From NCBI RefSeq assembly GCF_021134715.1, contig NC_060018.1, positions 1,488,001 through 1,552,000 of the forward strand: a DNA stretch of 64,000 nt, given 5' to 3'. Source of the stretch: Daphnia pulex (taxonomy: Eukaryota; Arthropoda; Branchiopoda; Diplostraca; Daphniidae). Below the pieces are notes generated by a model. It saw only the letters and a program-made list of their open reading frames with translations. It ran no database searches and was not told the origin of the DNA. Below are positions 26,102 through 39,379 of the stretch, one piece after another (within the stretch, counting starts at the first letter, position 1; each line of letters begins with the position of its first letter). Position numbers and translations under genes: made by a program.

Positions 26102-29100
26102 ATGGAAGGATTCGGAGGGGCTAGCATCGTCCCTTACGCCAACAACATCCAACAGCTCAACCACACGGGCCTCAACAACAACAACAACATGCAGACGGGA
26201 TTCGAATTCAATTCGCCACCTCTGCCGCCGCCGTCGCCGTCGTCGTCGGCCAATTATCTCGGCCATCCCAACGGATCTCGATTCCCGGTGTACTACAACA
26301 ACCGGCCGCAACAGCAGCAACAACAAGTGCAACAACAATTCAACGGCTACCCGATGGCAGCCCGCAATCACGTCCAGCAGCAACACCACCACCAGAACGG
26401 GCAGCAGCAGCAGCAGCACCAACTGCATCACCACCAGCCGAACGGCGGCGGTTACCTGCACCACATGGGCCAGTCTGATCAGTCAATGTGCTGGACGCAG
26501 GCGGGCGGGATGATGATGCCCAACGTGACGGGATCGGTCAAAGGCGTCGGCGGGAGCATCAGCAGCAAACAGGCGGCGGCCAACGAGAAGAAGGCCCGCG
26601 AGCAGCGCGTCCGACGGCCCATGAACGCCTTCATGGTCTGGGCCAAAGTTGAACGCAAGCGGCTGGCCGACGAGAATCCCGATCTTCACAACGCCGACCT
26701 CAGCAAAATGCTCGGTAAGTCTTCTCAATCTAATTATATTGCCTTGGTATTATTATTAGATATCCCACACTTTGGCACGATCGTTAGTCACTTCCGATGA
26801 CCGCATTTCTCCCTTTTTGCCCAATTTTTTTGTACTTAAAATTGCCGAGTTATTTTACACGGAGAAGATTATCTAACCGGCACCGCAACAACCCAATGTT
26901 GAATTGGCTTTTTTTTCTTTTAGCCATGGGATTCGGCCGGGCGTGTAAATGGCGGTCATTTTTTGGTTCACGATGAGATGGTTGGTCTTAACTCTTATTC
27001 GTTTATTTTTGAATCCCCCGCCCGTATCAAGTACAAAGTAGAGCAGAAATAGGGAAATGAAATCTTTCAATTTTAAATTTTTTGGCGACCAGAATGAGAT
27101 GAAGTCGAAGGAAGATAATGGCCAGTCCACTGTCGGGGGTCCTGGCCGCTACCTTGGCCTGTGTAATTATGGCCCATGCATTTGGGCAGCAGTAGATGTG
27201 GGTCGCCATTCGTTTTTATCTGACGGCCTTTTAGTGTAAGAGGTCCCCCCCTGCCATCTCGGTCTGTAAATCATTTGGATATTCACTTGATCTCTAAACG
27301 GGCCACACGCTGGTCTTGATATCCTCCTAACGAGTTGCTTCGTCCAGGCCGTTTTTCATCAAGGAAAATTGGTCGTGGCCGGAGCAACAAGGAGGAAAAT
27401 GCAGTTGTCAGACACACACACACACACACACAGAAAAAGAGCAGAGAACCTACTATACGAACGCTTGTTTAAACAATTGCATTACGTCCGTGTTGTAGAT
27501 ACAAGTGCGTGCCGTGTTACCTCATCATTTGACGAGCGTCGACAGTCTAGAAAATAGAAACATCAAAGCGATGATTCGCTGCTGGTCGGTGCGGACCTGT
27601 TTTATCCCTCGCCCGCCACTATATGTCTCCCTGGCCGTTTATCGTGTGCACTATGGTCGTGTGTACACGAGTGGCGGCGCAGCAGTGAACGGTCTAGCGA
27701 AAAAGAGAGAGAGCACACCTTTCTCATGGCCTAATTCCGGTTTGCTGGTGTACATACGTATACCTTCTTCTTCTTCTGTGTTTAGCTGCAATAAATGTTT
27801 GTTGGTTGTTGTCCAGTCGCCTGGCCAATGCTGCCCAGGTTGTGAAATCGTCACGCCGACTTGGTCAATCTGGAACAGTTATATAGGGTGGTCCTCTCGT
27901 TAAGTGTGTTTATGTGGGCCTTTTTATTTTAACGATTTGGCCGTGCCCAAACGAGCGGACAACATTATATAGGAAGGGACTGCTGCTGCTGCTGCTGCTG
28001 GTTGTATACCTACTCCCGCCAGCAGGCACCTGTTGCAGGATTCCAGCAGCGTGAAAAGGGGCGCTAGTCAGGTGACAATTCCCAGTCTGTCGTCGCGCTA
28101 CATCTGCGTCGATATAGAAAACGTGGGAAGCAAAACGGGACACTCTTTTTTTGTTTCATGTTGTTGTTGGAGTTTTGTTGTTTCTTCTTTTTTACTTACG
28201 GTAAATTCTTACTTCCTAAATGCTTTGCCCGTTTTCATTTGAAGGAATTTGCCATTGAGCATTTCCTACTAGACATTTACATCGATTTTTCGTCAATTTT
28301 AAATTCGGATTTGAGTTAAATTTAAATAGAGTCCGGAGTATAGTAACATGACGCAATTTGAATGTTCGTAGCAGAGAGAGAGAGGCCACGATATTTTTTC
28401 TTTTCGCCCCCGAGACACTGAGGGCCCACCTGCTGGGCGCCCTCTATTCCCCCCCATTAATTCATCCGGGGGGGAGAGAGAAGGGAGGGGTTCCCAAAAG
28501 GTAAAAAAAGAAAAAAAAACATTCTCTGAAATCATAAAAATTCGTTAGAGAAGAAGAAACATTTTACCAATAGAATTTATTAAGGATCGCGTGAAGTGAA
28601 GAAAATGATATTAAAAGAAAAAGGGCAGACGATGATGAAGAATAGCCGCGCTAATCTTCATTCAGGTGGATCCGCCCAACGTGATATATTCTTTCTTTTT
28701 AAAATTTAACTTCTTTTCACACAACATTCGCTGCTGCTCGTTTTTCCGCCAGAAAAAAAGTTAAAACGAAACCGTCAGAGTCAAAGTCGAACTGCTGCTG
28801 ACGAGTTTTCCATCCAGAAAACGACAAAGTGCGCGCAGCGGAAGAAGAGAAAATGCGGATAATTTCCGTCGTCGTAGACTAATACCGTAAAAAAATAAAG
28901 AAATAAAACTCTGTGAGCTACAATAATAAGAGAAAAGAAAGATGACAAAAGAAGAGACTCTCGAGAGAAGGAGAGAGAGAGATTAGTTTGAAGAGCCGAG
29001 CTCTGGTGGTGCTTCTTTCGGTGACCTGCTGGTCGACCTCTCCGGGACTAGAAAGAAAACGGAATAGACGTGGAATATGGCGTCTAACTTTGATTCTATA

Positions 29101-32100
29101 CAGGACTCGGGAGGGTTTTTTTTTCTTTCTTTCTTCCCCAGCGACTGACCTGGTTCCCATCGTCGATCATTAACGTTGTTGCCATCGAGGGCGACCATTT
29201 AGGAAAGAGGAGAAGAAGAGAGAGAGGGGGGGACTCTTGTCGGGTTGGCACCGGTGTGAAAATTCACAACACTAATCATCCAGCTATGCCTTTTTTTCCC
29301 CTTCAGGATCTTTTTTTTCTTGGAAAAAAAAACAAATTTGCGTAGACCGTGTTGCATATCCGTTCCACAAAAACAACCCAAAATTTAGATTTTTTGAGCC
29401 TTTGATTTTGAATACCGTTAGGCGTAGGCGCTTCTTCTTCTTGTTTGGGTACTGCGCCTTCTTCTAATATTCTAATTTTGTGCTGCTTTAATTTAATGAG
29501 CGAATCTGGATCGGATTGTGGCCTCCCTGCCCCTCGTAAGGGAAAAAAACCCCGGGAAAAACCCAAGAAATTCAAATCGAACACAGAAATTGTTCCGCGG
29601 CGCCTTGGCGAGATAATCAGCGGCGACTTGGACGGCTTCATGCGGGACTAACTCAATTCGACGCCGACGTTAGCCCAAACGAGAGTCTTGTTTATTTTTT
29701 GGAAGGGGGTCCTTGGGAGTTTTACTAGAAACATTCGAAATTGTATGAATTTACAAATTCAAATTTGAAGGGAAGCGCGGGCTTTTGTTTTTTGGCTTCA
29801 ATGAAATGAGACAATTTGAAATCGCCTCGTGTGTCTGCGTTCAGTTGCACGTATTGTTTCACTCATTTCAGAGTAACGGCACGTGTGATACATAGTACAC
29901 AAAGAAAAAAAAGAGTGGCTCATTACCCGCGCGGCCGCGTGTAGTAGCGTGATGCCACCGCTTCGAAAAGAAAATCAAAGACATGGAGTCACGATCGCCT
30001 CAAACGCACAAAGTTCGATCTTTATATTTTCTATACAAGGAACAATTCGATCGAAATGTTCCCATTTGACTTTGTACTTTTTTCCTTTTAAAAAAAAAAT
30101 TCCAACAAGGTGAAAATTCACTTAACACATCGGACGGTTAAATGAATAAATGACCTGTCCTAGTTTTCTCTCGGACATTCCTGGCGCTTTCGTTCTTATT
30201 ATCGTAAGCGATGACGCAACTCCCTCGGCTGAACTGATGTGCAGTCGCCAATGGCACACGGGCGCCATGTTGTTGGGGGTGCCGTCAGCTGATTTTTGTA
30301 ATTTACACTCCGGACGGTTGATGATTTATTAAACGGTTGTCAAGGTTCAAAAAGGCGTCAGCAGGGAGAACCGAAACGGTACGGGACGAACTGTTGTCAA
30401 ACCCTTGCGGGATTTATCGACTCGCAGGTTAATTGAATAGCCCCAAAAGAAACAGTCGACGGCGATTTTGAGCTCGGGGCCGTTCGTGATGAGGTCGATC
30501 GTGTGGTGTCGGCAATGCATTCCGCAAAGAGATGTGGAATCAAAAGAAAGGAAAGAAAAAATACAAGTTGAGACTTGAGAGAGAGAGAGTCGGGTGATAC
30601 ATAAATGAGGATGGCCATGGGTCGGCATTTATGTACGGTTGATTGAAACGCACTAATCTAGACGCATATCATCCCGCGCCCCAACGCTTAATGAGAACGC
30701 ACGAAGCGACCCCGACCAGTCTGTATATATCCTATCTTTCTCCCATTTCGGATCTCTTAAAACTTTCCCGCGTGCGGGAAATCGTTGGAATATTCAACGA
30801 TAATGAAAAAACACCCAAATCACCCACTGAATAGATAGACGTATGTATAACACACACACACACAGCTCGAATAGAAGACGAGTAGTAAGCGACGCACATC
30901 CGAACGGATGAAATTTCATCGGCCCGATATCAAGGCGTCGTCACGCTTAGACTTAAAAAAAACCCGCAGAGAGAAAAAAAGAAAAAGAAAAAGTTGTTTT
31001 TTTCTCGACGCTAAAATATTTTTTTTTTTTTTAAATCCCGGAGACTTGACTATTTCGTTATATAATTCTCCCTGTGTGCAATAAGAATCAGCTAATTGAA
31101 TTTAATTGCAACGTCGTCGTCAGCAGCACAACGAGCGACGTGAGAGCCAAATAGAATTTCTACGAGTGTTAAAAAATAAATTTACACAGGGGTCATTAAA
31201 GAAAATGAGAACGAGGCTCAGTGCGTGATTATTATAGAACCGCCGAGTTAACTGTGTAGAATTATAGGCGAGACATGTCGCTGATGAAACTGGACATGTA
31301 AAACACGAAACTTAATTGAAAAGGGGGCAGCATCCATTTTATTTTTCGGTTTCTTCGGGAATCCTGTGAGAGCAGTATTTAAAAAAATTGTTTTTCATTA
31401 CAAAAGCCACACGGGATGAGATCGTTTCGCGTCACACAGCGGCGTATAAACAAGACGCCCCCCCATCATAAGATGAAACTACTAGACTCGGTGATTTGCT
31501 GAGCTATGCGTAGACTAGTAGTCATCATTCTCTAATTCATTTTCTTGTTTGTCGTTTTCTTGTTGGAGATTTCGGTCGGCGCCGTGAAAACACGCACACC
31601 CTTGTTTAAGTCCAGCATGTGTATATATGGCTGACGACTCTGTATATAACACGGGGTCTACTATTACGTGATTACTACCGTAGAGGGGGGTAGGCCAAAT
31701 TAAAGGCGGGTTTAGTTGGCTGAGGGGAGAGCAGAGCTCCTTCCAAAATGTTTGAGGGGGACAAATAGGAGCGCTCATTTGCGGTCAAGTTTTTCTTTCC
31801 CCCCGTGATTACAGAGCAAACCACAGCTACTTGGCTACTAGGGCTACTTTAATTTTTGTTTCTTTCTCCCCTTATTTCTTATTTGTCTTCTAATTTTTTT
31901 TGGGTTGTTGTGGGATTCGAATTTACATTTTTCCGCGTCGTTTCACGAGCTGGATTTGTCCGTTCTCGCCGACGGCCACCGGCCGCTATGGGCCGCTCAT
32001 TTATTTCGGCCAAAAGACAAACAGTCGTAACACACATTCGTGATGGACGGGCGGCATCAATTTCACCTTTGGCGCGCTCTCACAAAAATCTCCCAAAGCC

Positions 32101-35100
32101 GATTTGATATTCAACGTTCAAGTCTATACGACATATGCCAATTGCCGGTTGAGCTATTCCCCAACGATTGACGGATCGGAACCCCTGAAAATGGCTTTCA
32201 AGTTGTACCCACCAGCACACGTCCATTCTTCTCCATTCGTCTCTTCGAGTCCATCACATCCACACACACACCACTCGCCCACACGCTCCAAAAGCGGGAA
32301 TGTAAATTGAAGAATTGAAGAAGATAAAAATCCTGAAATACGAGAACAACCTAAAAAAGAGAAGGTTATATCCTTGCGTAGAGCTCTTTTGGTTGGTTGG
32401 TGGTGAGGAGATGGCGTATTAGTTATAAGGACACTGGTGGTACTATATATCGATGCGATACGCCGGGGCTGATTGCAATCTGGCCGGCCATGGCCGTAAC
32501 CATAACCCGAACCAAACCAGATTGGGACGCCGATACATACCAACGTGTTACATGGCTGCAGTTGAGACGTGCTGGTGGTGGTTTTACTCGTCCGTCTAAA
32601 TCTCTCTGTGTGCCGGCAACTCTTTTTTCTTTTTTCGTGAAAAATAAAATGAAAAAAAAAAGCGTGTGAGGTGATGTTAGATGCGTGTGTGTGGCCCTTT
32701 GACTCGAAGCCGTGCCAACGGGCCCGGTTGGGTTTTTTCTACGGGCATTTAGATTTTTGGTTCTTTACTCCCTGCTGGCTAAACGGTCGTAACTTTGGCC
32801 TATATCTCTCTATAACCTGATGGGTTATTTCCCAATGACGAACCAGCGCCTCGGCGGCCCGGCAGTTTTTTTTTAAATCCAACGCAACTCGTCAAAATGA
32901 ATAAAAGAAGAAAAGAGTCAAAAGAAAATGGGTGCGCTGTTTGGCTCCTAACTGTCGGGTCATCATTTTTGGACGAAAATCGAAACGACGTTTGTCCAAT
33001 TATTGGGATCTCTAGACTCACGCCGGCGTGAACGCCACCACTCTATGCGGGGTTTATTTTTTTTTTAAATTTTATTTGATTTTATTTTTCCTGTGAGACG
33101 ATTAGTGTGATTTCTTTTCGCCTCTTTGATGAGGCTCAATTAATCAAATCGTCACAAAGAAAAAATAAAATAATCAACCCATTTTTTCGGGGTTGTACGC
33201 TGTGCGTGTGCGTGTGTGTGTGTGGCTGACTGATTTTATAGATTATTCGCTTTCCGAGAATCACGATGAAGGGATGAAGCGCATTCCTGTCGGACCGGAA
33301 TGGCAGGTTTCTACCGGTTTTTCAGCTCAATATCTTTTTCTCTCTTTCCCTTACAGCGTTGCTTTTTTTCTCGTCAACCATTTTGTTTTTGTTTTTTCCC
33401 GTCCGTGTGACTCCGATGGATCGACGAGAATAAAAAAAAAATAAACAAATGGTCAGCAAAAGTCACTGTAGAGAAAGAAAAAGGCTAGAAACCGAATCAA
33501 AAGAAGCTTCTAACCACAAAATGGAAATACCCAGACATGTGTTAAGAAATCAGAGAAAAAAAACGATCCAGTCGTGTCGAAACGATCGATCAACTGATAA
33601 TCGATCAAAAATGGTCGATGACAAAACACACAGAACATTTCCCTCCCACCAATTCGAAAATCAAAAAAATACTTCGACACAAAAATCGAAGAGATGAAGA
33701 CGTCAACGAATCAAATGCACAAAAAGAGAAACAAGAAATGTTATATACTCACAAAAAAAGAAAAAGAAAATGTCAGTGTACAAATTCAGAGAGAGAGAAG
33801 CTGGAAAACGACGACGGCGTGTGAAATTTATAGCTGCTGGAATACTGATGAAGTGATGAGCGATTATTTGTTTCTTCTCCTCAGCGCAGCCAGCAGGCTT
33901 CTCACACACCCCGAAAAAAGCGGCAGGTTCCGGGTATGTATACCGATAAAAGTCGCTAGGCATTTTTTATGTACATTGTCCGCAACGTCTGTTGTGTGTG
34001 TACATATATAAATATATTCTTCCGTACTAATCAGCGATTCGACAAACTCCCGATTTGGGCAAGTTCGATACGCGCCTTGGCCGCTACTTTGACGTCCCGT
34101 TTTCGTTATAGCTCGGCGGGGACAGGTTTTATTATTATTTTTCTTCTTCGTCTACTTATTACCGCAGTGGCGGCGGCGGCGGCGGTGCTTATTAAGTAAC
34201 TCGTTACACTTTATTAAGATTAGGGCGAGCCGGCGGAAACTCCCTTTTTTTTTAAATAACAGACGGCGAAAATGTCATTTCTCGACTTGAATCGGTTGAA
34301 TGGACGAGTTTTTTGAACCGTCACAGTTCGGTGGTGACGTTTTCAACTCGGGTCCCCGCTTTCTCTCTTTTGACAGTTTAAAAGCTTGTCAAAATTTTTT
34401 TTTAAAAAAGACCGGCGAATAGAAGAGAAAACTTGTAAAACAACAAACAAATTGAAGGACTAACAAAAACAAGAACTTAAACAAAAATCCGTGCCTTTTG
34501 TATTTTTGCCTTTTTTTTTTTGTTTCGGGACTCGTTTTTTCCCCGAAAGTTGGAAAAAGATTGGCCGTATTGGCGTCGTGACGCCGCACCCCCGCGGAAA
34601 TTTTTTTGCTCCGTTCAAGTCACGTTCAAATAACAAGCGGGAAAAACTAAAAAATTCAAGATGGAAGAAGAAAGACAACCGATTTTGGATGGTGGGGGGG
34701 TGACGGTCATCGGAGTGAATGACACACAAGAGAGCTATAGCGTCGTCTTTTGAGCAGCTTGCTGGCCTCGAGACGGACTGATAACCTCGAGTCGAAAGGT
34801 ATATAACAACACAACTCGGACCGCCGCGCCGTTGTTGGTATTATTTAGGCACCAAGTTGATGAGCCTTCAATAGTAATGGCACATGTCCCGCGCTCGGTT
34901 ATGGATGCCCTGCGCGTTTCTTCTCTCTCTTCGGCGGTGTGTGTCGCCTCATTCCCGGTTGAGATTGCAATCGTCTTCCCGAAAAAAAAAAAGAAAAAAA
35001 ATCCCGAAACGATAGAAGAAAAGGAGGACGATGAATGCCCATAGAAAATGGCGAGAGAATAGAAAATTTTAAAAGGGAAAAAAAAGAGAAGATGAAACTT

Positions 35101-38068
35101 TTTTTTTGAGGGAAGAAAAGAGAAGTTTAACAACAGAGAGAGATCTTGACTCTCCGATACAATACAAAAGGCTATAGGGTAGTGGTAATATTGAAGGGAG
35201 AAGAAGAAAAAAGGACCGCGTTCAGTGCAGAACTCCCGCTGCTGTGAGTCGCGACATCGGAACTTTGTCCCGAAAACTCTCTCGTTCTTTTCAATTTTCT
35301 ATTCGTAAAAAAAAAACTAAAATGAAAAAAAAAAGAAAAAGTAAAAGACGACAGAAAAGAATGAAATTGGAGAAGTGAGAAATTCTAAAGAAGATCGACC
35401 TGGATTTTTGTTTTTTTTTCAAAAAAGTAAATTTTCCCGCCAGCAGCTCAGCTATTTTCTAGTCGGGTTCTTTATTTTTTCGGTAGTCGTCGTTTCGGAG
35501 AGACCTATTAAAAGCAATAAAACCAAATAAAAGGGCTTTTCTTATAGGAGCTACTTGGACATAAAAGCCGCTCGTAAATGATCCCAACAGCAGCAGCAGC
35601 CACTTTGGATCCGTGGAGGGTTGTTGAATTGGGTTGATTCCCGTCCGACTTCACATTCAGCTAGTAGAGCCGCCCTTCTGGCTTTCGCATTCATCTGCTG
35701 TATACACTTGCACGTTCCACACTCACGCGGGGGTTGGATCTGTGAATGCGCAGATAGACGTCGTCGTCGTCGTATGTGTGTGTGTGTATCCACAAATTAT
35801 TACGACTCCTGAACACGAATATAACGAGGGTAATTAACGGTTTGCGTGATAACGACCACATCTAGAGCCTATATATTCCGGGACAGCCGGTGCAAAATGC
35901 AGGGAGACCTCTGATTAAAAACCATAAAGAGCAGCCCAGAAGAGCAGCTAGGGAGAGAGAGAGTTGAGATCGTAAAAATAATCATGAATCTCTTTGCGGA
36001 CAAACAATAGGAAATCTTATTCTTTTATTTTCGCTTTTTTTTTTCTCTTTTTTTTTGGGTTGTGCGTTCTCTCTCTCTCCTTTTTCTTTTATTCATTACG
36101 TACACAAAAGGACAGATATCACCCCGAGCCTAGTCGTTGACTGCTGTATTTTTGTTTTCCCCTCTTGCCAAGACTTATTATGTAAGACTGAAGCGCAAAA
36201 ATGCTCTTACTTTATTTTATTATCGAGCTCTCTTGTGAAATTTTTTTTTCCTTGTTTCTCTTTTTTGGGTTTTTCTCTTTTGTCAATTCAAACAAGGGCG
36301 ACTTCTCCCAGTGCAAACTGTTTAAGCCAGCCCCTCAATTTGATTTCAAATCATCAAGTTATCAGACACGGCGAAATAACACGCAACGCAAGTCGGTGTT
36401 ATTTCACATTTATCGTCAACTGCCAGTTCAGAGTGTAGAGCCCCTCGTCGAATAACATAAGGCCACACGATCGGGTGACGAAATCAAATAAAACCGGAGA
36501 AGACGAACGAATAAATAAACGAACAAAAAAAAGAGCTTTCACAACACCGTCGTTCTTTAAATAGTCGCAGAAACAAAACAAGAAACCTTTTTGGTGGTTA
36601 TCCAGAAAAGATTTGTGATTTGTTTAAACAAAATAAAAGCGGGAAAAGCGGAAAAAATAAATTGATTTTGTTTTCCTAATTTTTTTTTTTTTTTTTTTTT
36701 TCGTCTTAATTGCAGGTAAGAAATGGAAGGGACTGACGCCGCAAGACAGACGGCCGTACGTCGAGGAGGCCGAGAGGTTGCGCGTGATCCACCTGCAGGA
36801 GCACCCGAACTACAAGTACCGACCGAGGCGGCGCAAGCAGGTCAAGCGCGGCGGGACGGCGGCGGCGACGGGGGCCACAGCGGCAGCAACCGCGGGTGGC
36901 AATAAGAAAGGTGCCGAGGCGGAACTGAATTCGGTTGCCGACCGACCGTCCAGCACCACGGCCAAGATGCCCCATGACGCCCTCTACGGCCGACAGCCAG
37001 TTTCGTCCGGTAGCCACGCATTCCAGGCCCACCGTGATCTTTGCAACGGCGGGATACAGACGCCCGACTCGTCGCCACAGGGCAGCCCCGAACCTTATCT
37101 GCTCATCTCCAGCAAGGTGGAGACGAAAGGCAACCACTCGAAATCGACTTCCGCTCATCCGTCCAACTGCCTGGGCTCACTTCCCACACCGGAGATGTCG
37201 CCGATGGAACAGGACGAGCTCCAGCATCCAGAGGAACTTCAGCGCCAGCACCAACTGCAACAACACAACCAACAGCAACAACAGCAACAACAGAACGGGG
37301 CCGTGTTCCAACTGGTTCACAAGTTCTCGTCGGCCTCGGCTTTTTTGCGCAGCGTCTCTCACCCATACCGTCCGACCATGATGGGCGGCGGAGTTCAACC
37401 TCAACAGCAGCAGCAACCGGAGAACGGCGGCGGTGGAGGAAGCCATCCGTACGTTGGGCAATTCTTCAACTCGAACCAAGCGGCGAGTCAGTCGACCGGC
37501 GGCTCTTTCTACAATCCGGCCCAGTCTTACATGACCAACAGCGGCTACTCCAACGAGGCCTGCTCCGATTACAACCGCGATTACCATCGCTGTGAAAACG
37601 GTTAGTATTAAACTATTCCACGCAAACGAACTCAAAATGTCTAAAATGATTATTCTTTTAAATTATTCAACAGGTCAGTCTGCTAATCACGGCGGATTAG
37701 GCGATAATTATCTTCCGTCGGTGATGCCGGAAGAGTTTATCGACGGCGACATTGATCGATCCGAGTTTGACAAGTATCTGAGCGGATACGGGGCGAATCA
37801 CGCCACCAGTGTCAACTGCTCTTTCTACGGACAAGGCAACGCCGGCCTGAGTCACGCTGGTGGCAGCAGCACCAATCATCACTTGAGCGACGGCCAGCAG
37901 TCGACGTCGGAACAGTTTGACGGCCACAAAGAGAACGGCGCCGGTCTCCACGCTACTAACGAATACATTTTGATGAAATCGGAGCCCATCTACGAAACCA
38001 TTCCAGCGGCAGGCTCTAGTCTCAGTTCGGCTTTGGCTGACGTGCGCTCCGTCTATTACGATTGCTGA
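26102..38068 (+). CDS. SoxF-class HMG-box transcription factor (Sox7/17/18; fly Sox15 group)
   Basis: Three coding exons, 26102-26714, 36716-37600 and 37674-38068, give 630 residues. The start ATG (AAGATGG) opens a Gln/Asn/His-rich N-terminus. The HMG box runs from about residue 169 ([20 protein letters not shown]) through the exon junction to [16 protein letters not shown]. The [15 protein letters not shown] and RRRKQVKR segments are SoxF-type. The first intron splits the box at LSKMLG/KKWK, the place where vertebrate SoxF genes have an intron. Exon 2 carries Gln-rich and Gly-rich tracts. Exon 3 holds [11 protein letters not shown] (525-535), matching the SoxF C-terminal beta-catenin-binding motif. 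Family role: a nuclear DNA-bending factor that binds AACAAT-like sites in development. Both junctions fall after the first base of a Gly codon, and exon 2 is 885 nt (a multiple of three), so skipping it would keep the frame. Confidence 0.93.
27412..27432. repeat. CA dinucleotide microsatellite
   Basis: About ten AC/CA units inside the long SoxF intron. Confidence 0.8.
27980..28000. repeat. CTG trinucleotide microsatellite
   Basis: Seven perfect CTG units inside the long SoxF intron. Confidence 0.8.
36680..36701 (+). repeat. Poly-T polypyrimidine tract before SoxF exon 2
   Basis: A T run of more than 20 bases lies 14-35 bases upstream of the exon-2 acceptor. It would make an unusually strong U2AF binding site. 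Confidence 0.7.
37674..38068 (+). other. SoxF terminal coding exon with beta-catenin-binding-type motif
   Basis: This exon encodes the C-terminal domain of the SoxF protein. The motif DRSEFDKYL is encoded at 37754-37780. In Sox7/17/18 the equivalent DRxEFxQYL segment is the conserved transactivation and beta-catenin contact. The rest is Ser/His/Gly-rich, ending in SVYYDC. Confidence 0.8.
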
Positions 38069-39258
38069 GTTATTATATTCTACCATCTACATTTAATATC
38101 GACTCGTATCGAGCACAAAAAACAAAACAAAAACAAAAAATTTACCGAAATTTCATCCCTTTTTAGTTGTACCATACGAACAGTAGCGCACACAATTCAG
38201 AGTTGAATTTATATACAGTAATTTCGCAATTTCCTAAACGACGTTTTCAAAGGGTAAACGTCGTAGTTGTGCGCCGTTTGCGCAGTAATCCGTAGTTAAA
38301 GAGAAATGTGTACCTATATAATATAATGCACTTAATATTTGTAACTTTTTGTAGCTCCGAAATATTTGAGAGTGAATTGGATGGCCGCCTTTATTTTTAC
38401 CCCCGTGTGTTTCTTCTGTCTCTGTTATGTAAAAAAACAAAGAACAAATTTCCTGTCCGATTGTGTACATGTACTCCCTTCAACTCCTCACCGTCAGTTT
38501 ACAGCACGCTACATACTATCGGCTTCTAAAAACCTCTTGGAAGAAAACATCGGCGCTATTTAGGTGATGGGCATCGGCGGAATGAGGAGAGAGAGAGAGA
38601 ACAAATTTCCCGACCCCACGATTTGAATGCACCTATCTACGAAGACAAGAAAAAATAACAACAGCGAATTTACTCATCGTCGATAGCGAAAGAGAGTGCG
38701 TGCCGCGACGGCGGCGGGGTTATTTCATCGGTAACAATAAAAATGTGTGTGCAGAGACCCAACACTGCCTGGACGATCCGGGTGGCATGACTCGGACAAA
38801 TTTCCCCCGAGAGTTCCCAACATTTAAGAAAGAATTACAATGCGCGACTGGTGAAAAGAGAATCATGGAAGAACAAAATGTACAAGTCATCATGAAATAT
38901 CAGCTATATATATATACGTTCCGCATGAGAGCCCCATGAAAACGCTGAGAGCGTCGTCACTTTTCCGAACCCAATTCAGAGCATCACGGAACTGATACAG
39001 CGCGTCGAGAGCGCTTGTTTCCCCCCCCCCCCCATGTGTAGATCTACCAAAGTCCAAAGTTTACGTATCCTATCCATTGCGTCCGCCGAGTTTCCTTTCT
39101 ACCATCCCACCCCTCATGTATTTCTTATTTTGTTTCCTCGACAGTAAAGTTTTCTTATTATAAAATAAAAAAAAAAAAAATTGGCAATCCTCCCCCGTAT
39201 GAACACGATGAAATTGTTTTGATTTACTTGTTGGGCTTGATGACTAAATACACACAGA
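38069..39258. other. SoxF 3' UTR and convergent intergenic DNA
   Basis: About 1.1 kb follows the SoxF stop. Possible poly(A) hexamers are AATAAA at 38736-38741 and at 39164-39169, the latter running into an A tract. The region also has a C run near 39020. Small open frames are not recognisable. Confidence 0.5.
39164..39169 (+). terminator. Candidate distal poly(A) signal of SoxF
   Basis: AATAAA within TAAAATAAAA and followed by a long A tract. It lies about 90 bp from the metaxin poly(A) signal on the opposite strand. Confidence 0.35.
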
Positions 39259-39264
39259 TTTATT
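39259..39264 (-). terminator. Poly(A) signal of the metaxin gene
   Basis: TTTATT on the plus strand reads AATAAA on the minus strand, about 115 bases past the metaxin stop codon. Confidence 0.55.
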
Positions 39265-39379
39265 CGACTCTGATGGTATGGAAAGGCTTTTTCTTTTCAA
39301 GCTGGACTTGATCACATGTGTCTACTGAAAAAAGCATAATGAGTACGGACACTATTCATCCTATTGACGTGAAGTGCAA

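Larger units (their letters stand above)
26715..36715 (+). other. 10-kb intron splitting the SoxF HMG box
   Basis: Starts GTAAGT and ends in about 20 T, then TTAATTGCAG. It is 10,001 bp, while the next intron of the gene is 73 bp. Its content resembles the upstream desert: CA, CTG, GA and homopolymer tracts, with no convincing ORF, RNA gene or mobile element. Cis-regulatory elements are plausible, since long introns of developmental regulators often hold them, but none can be identified by reading. Confidence 0.85.

Noticed and set aside
25919..26464. 181-codon minus-strand frame opposite SoxF exon 1
   Set aside because: Antisense shadow of the Gln/His-rich coding sequence; reads as Val/Leu/Arg runs from CAG/CAA repeats.
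26715..36715. Intron length of almost exactly 10,000 bp as evidence of an assembly gap fill
   Set aside because: No N run or repeated filler is present, and the sequence is continuous and varied. Treated as coincidence.
36706..37635. Several long antisense and alternate frames over SoxF exon 2
   Set aside because: Shadows caused by the GC-rich, Gln-rich exon. The sense frame carries the HMG box.
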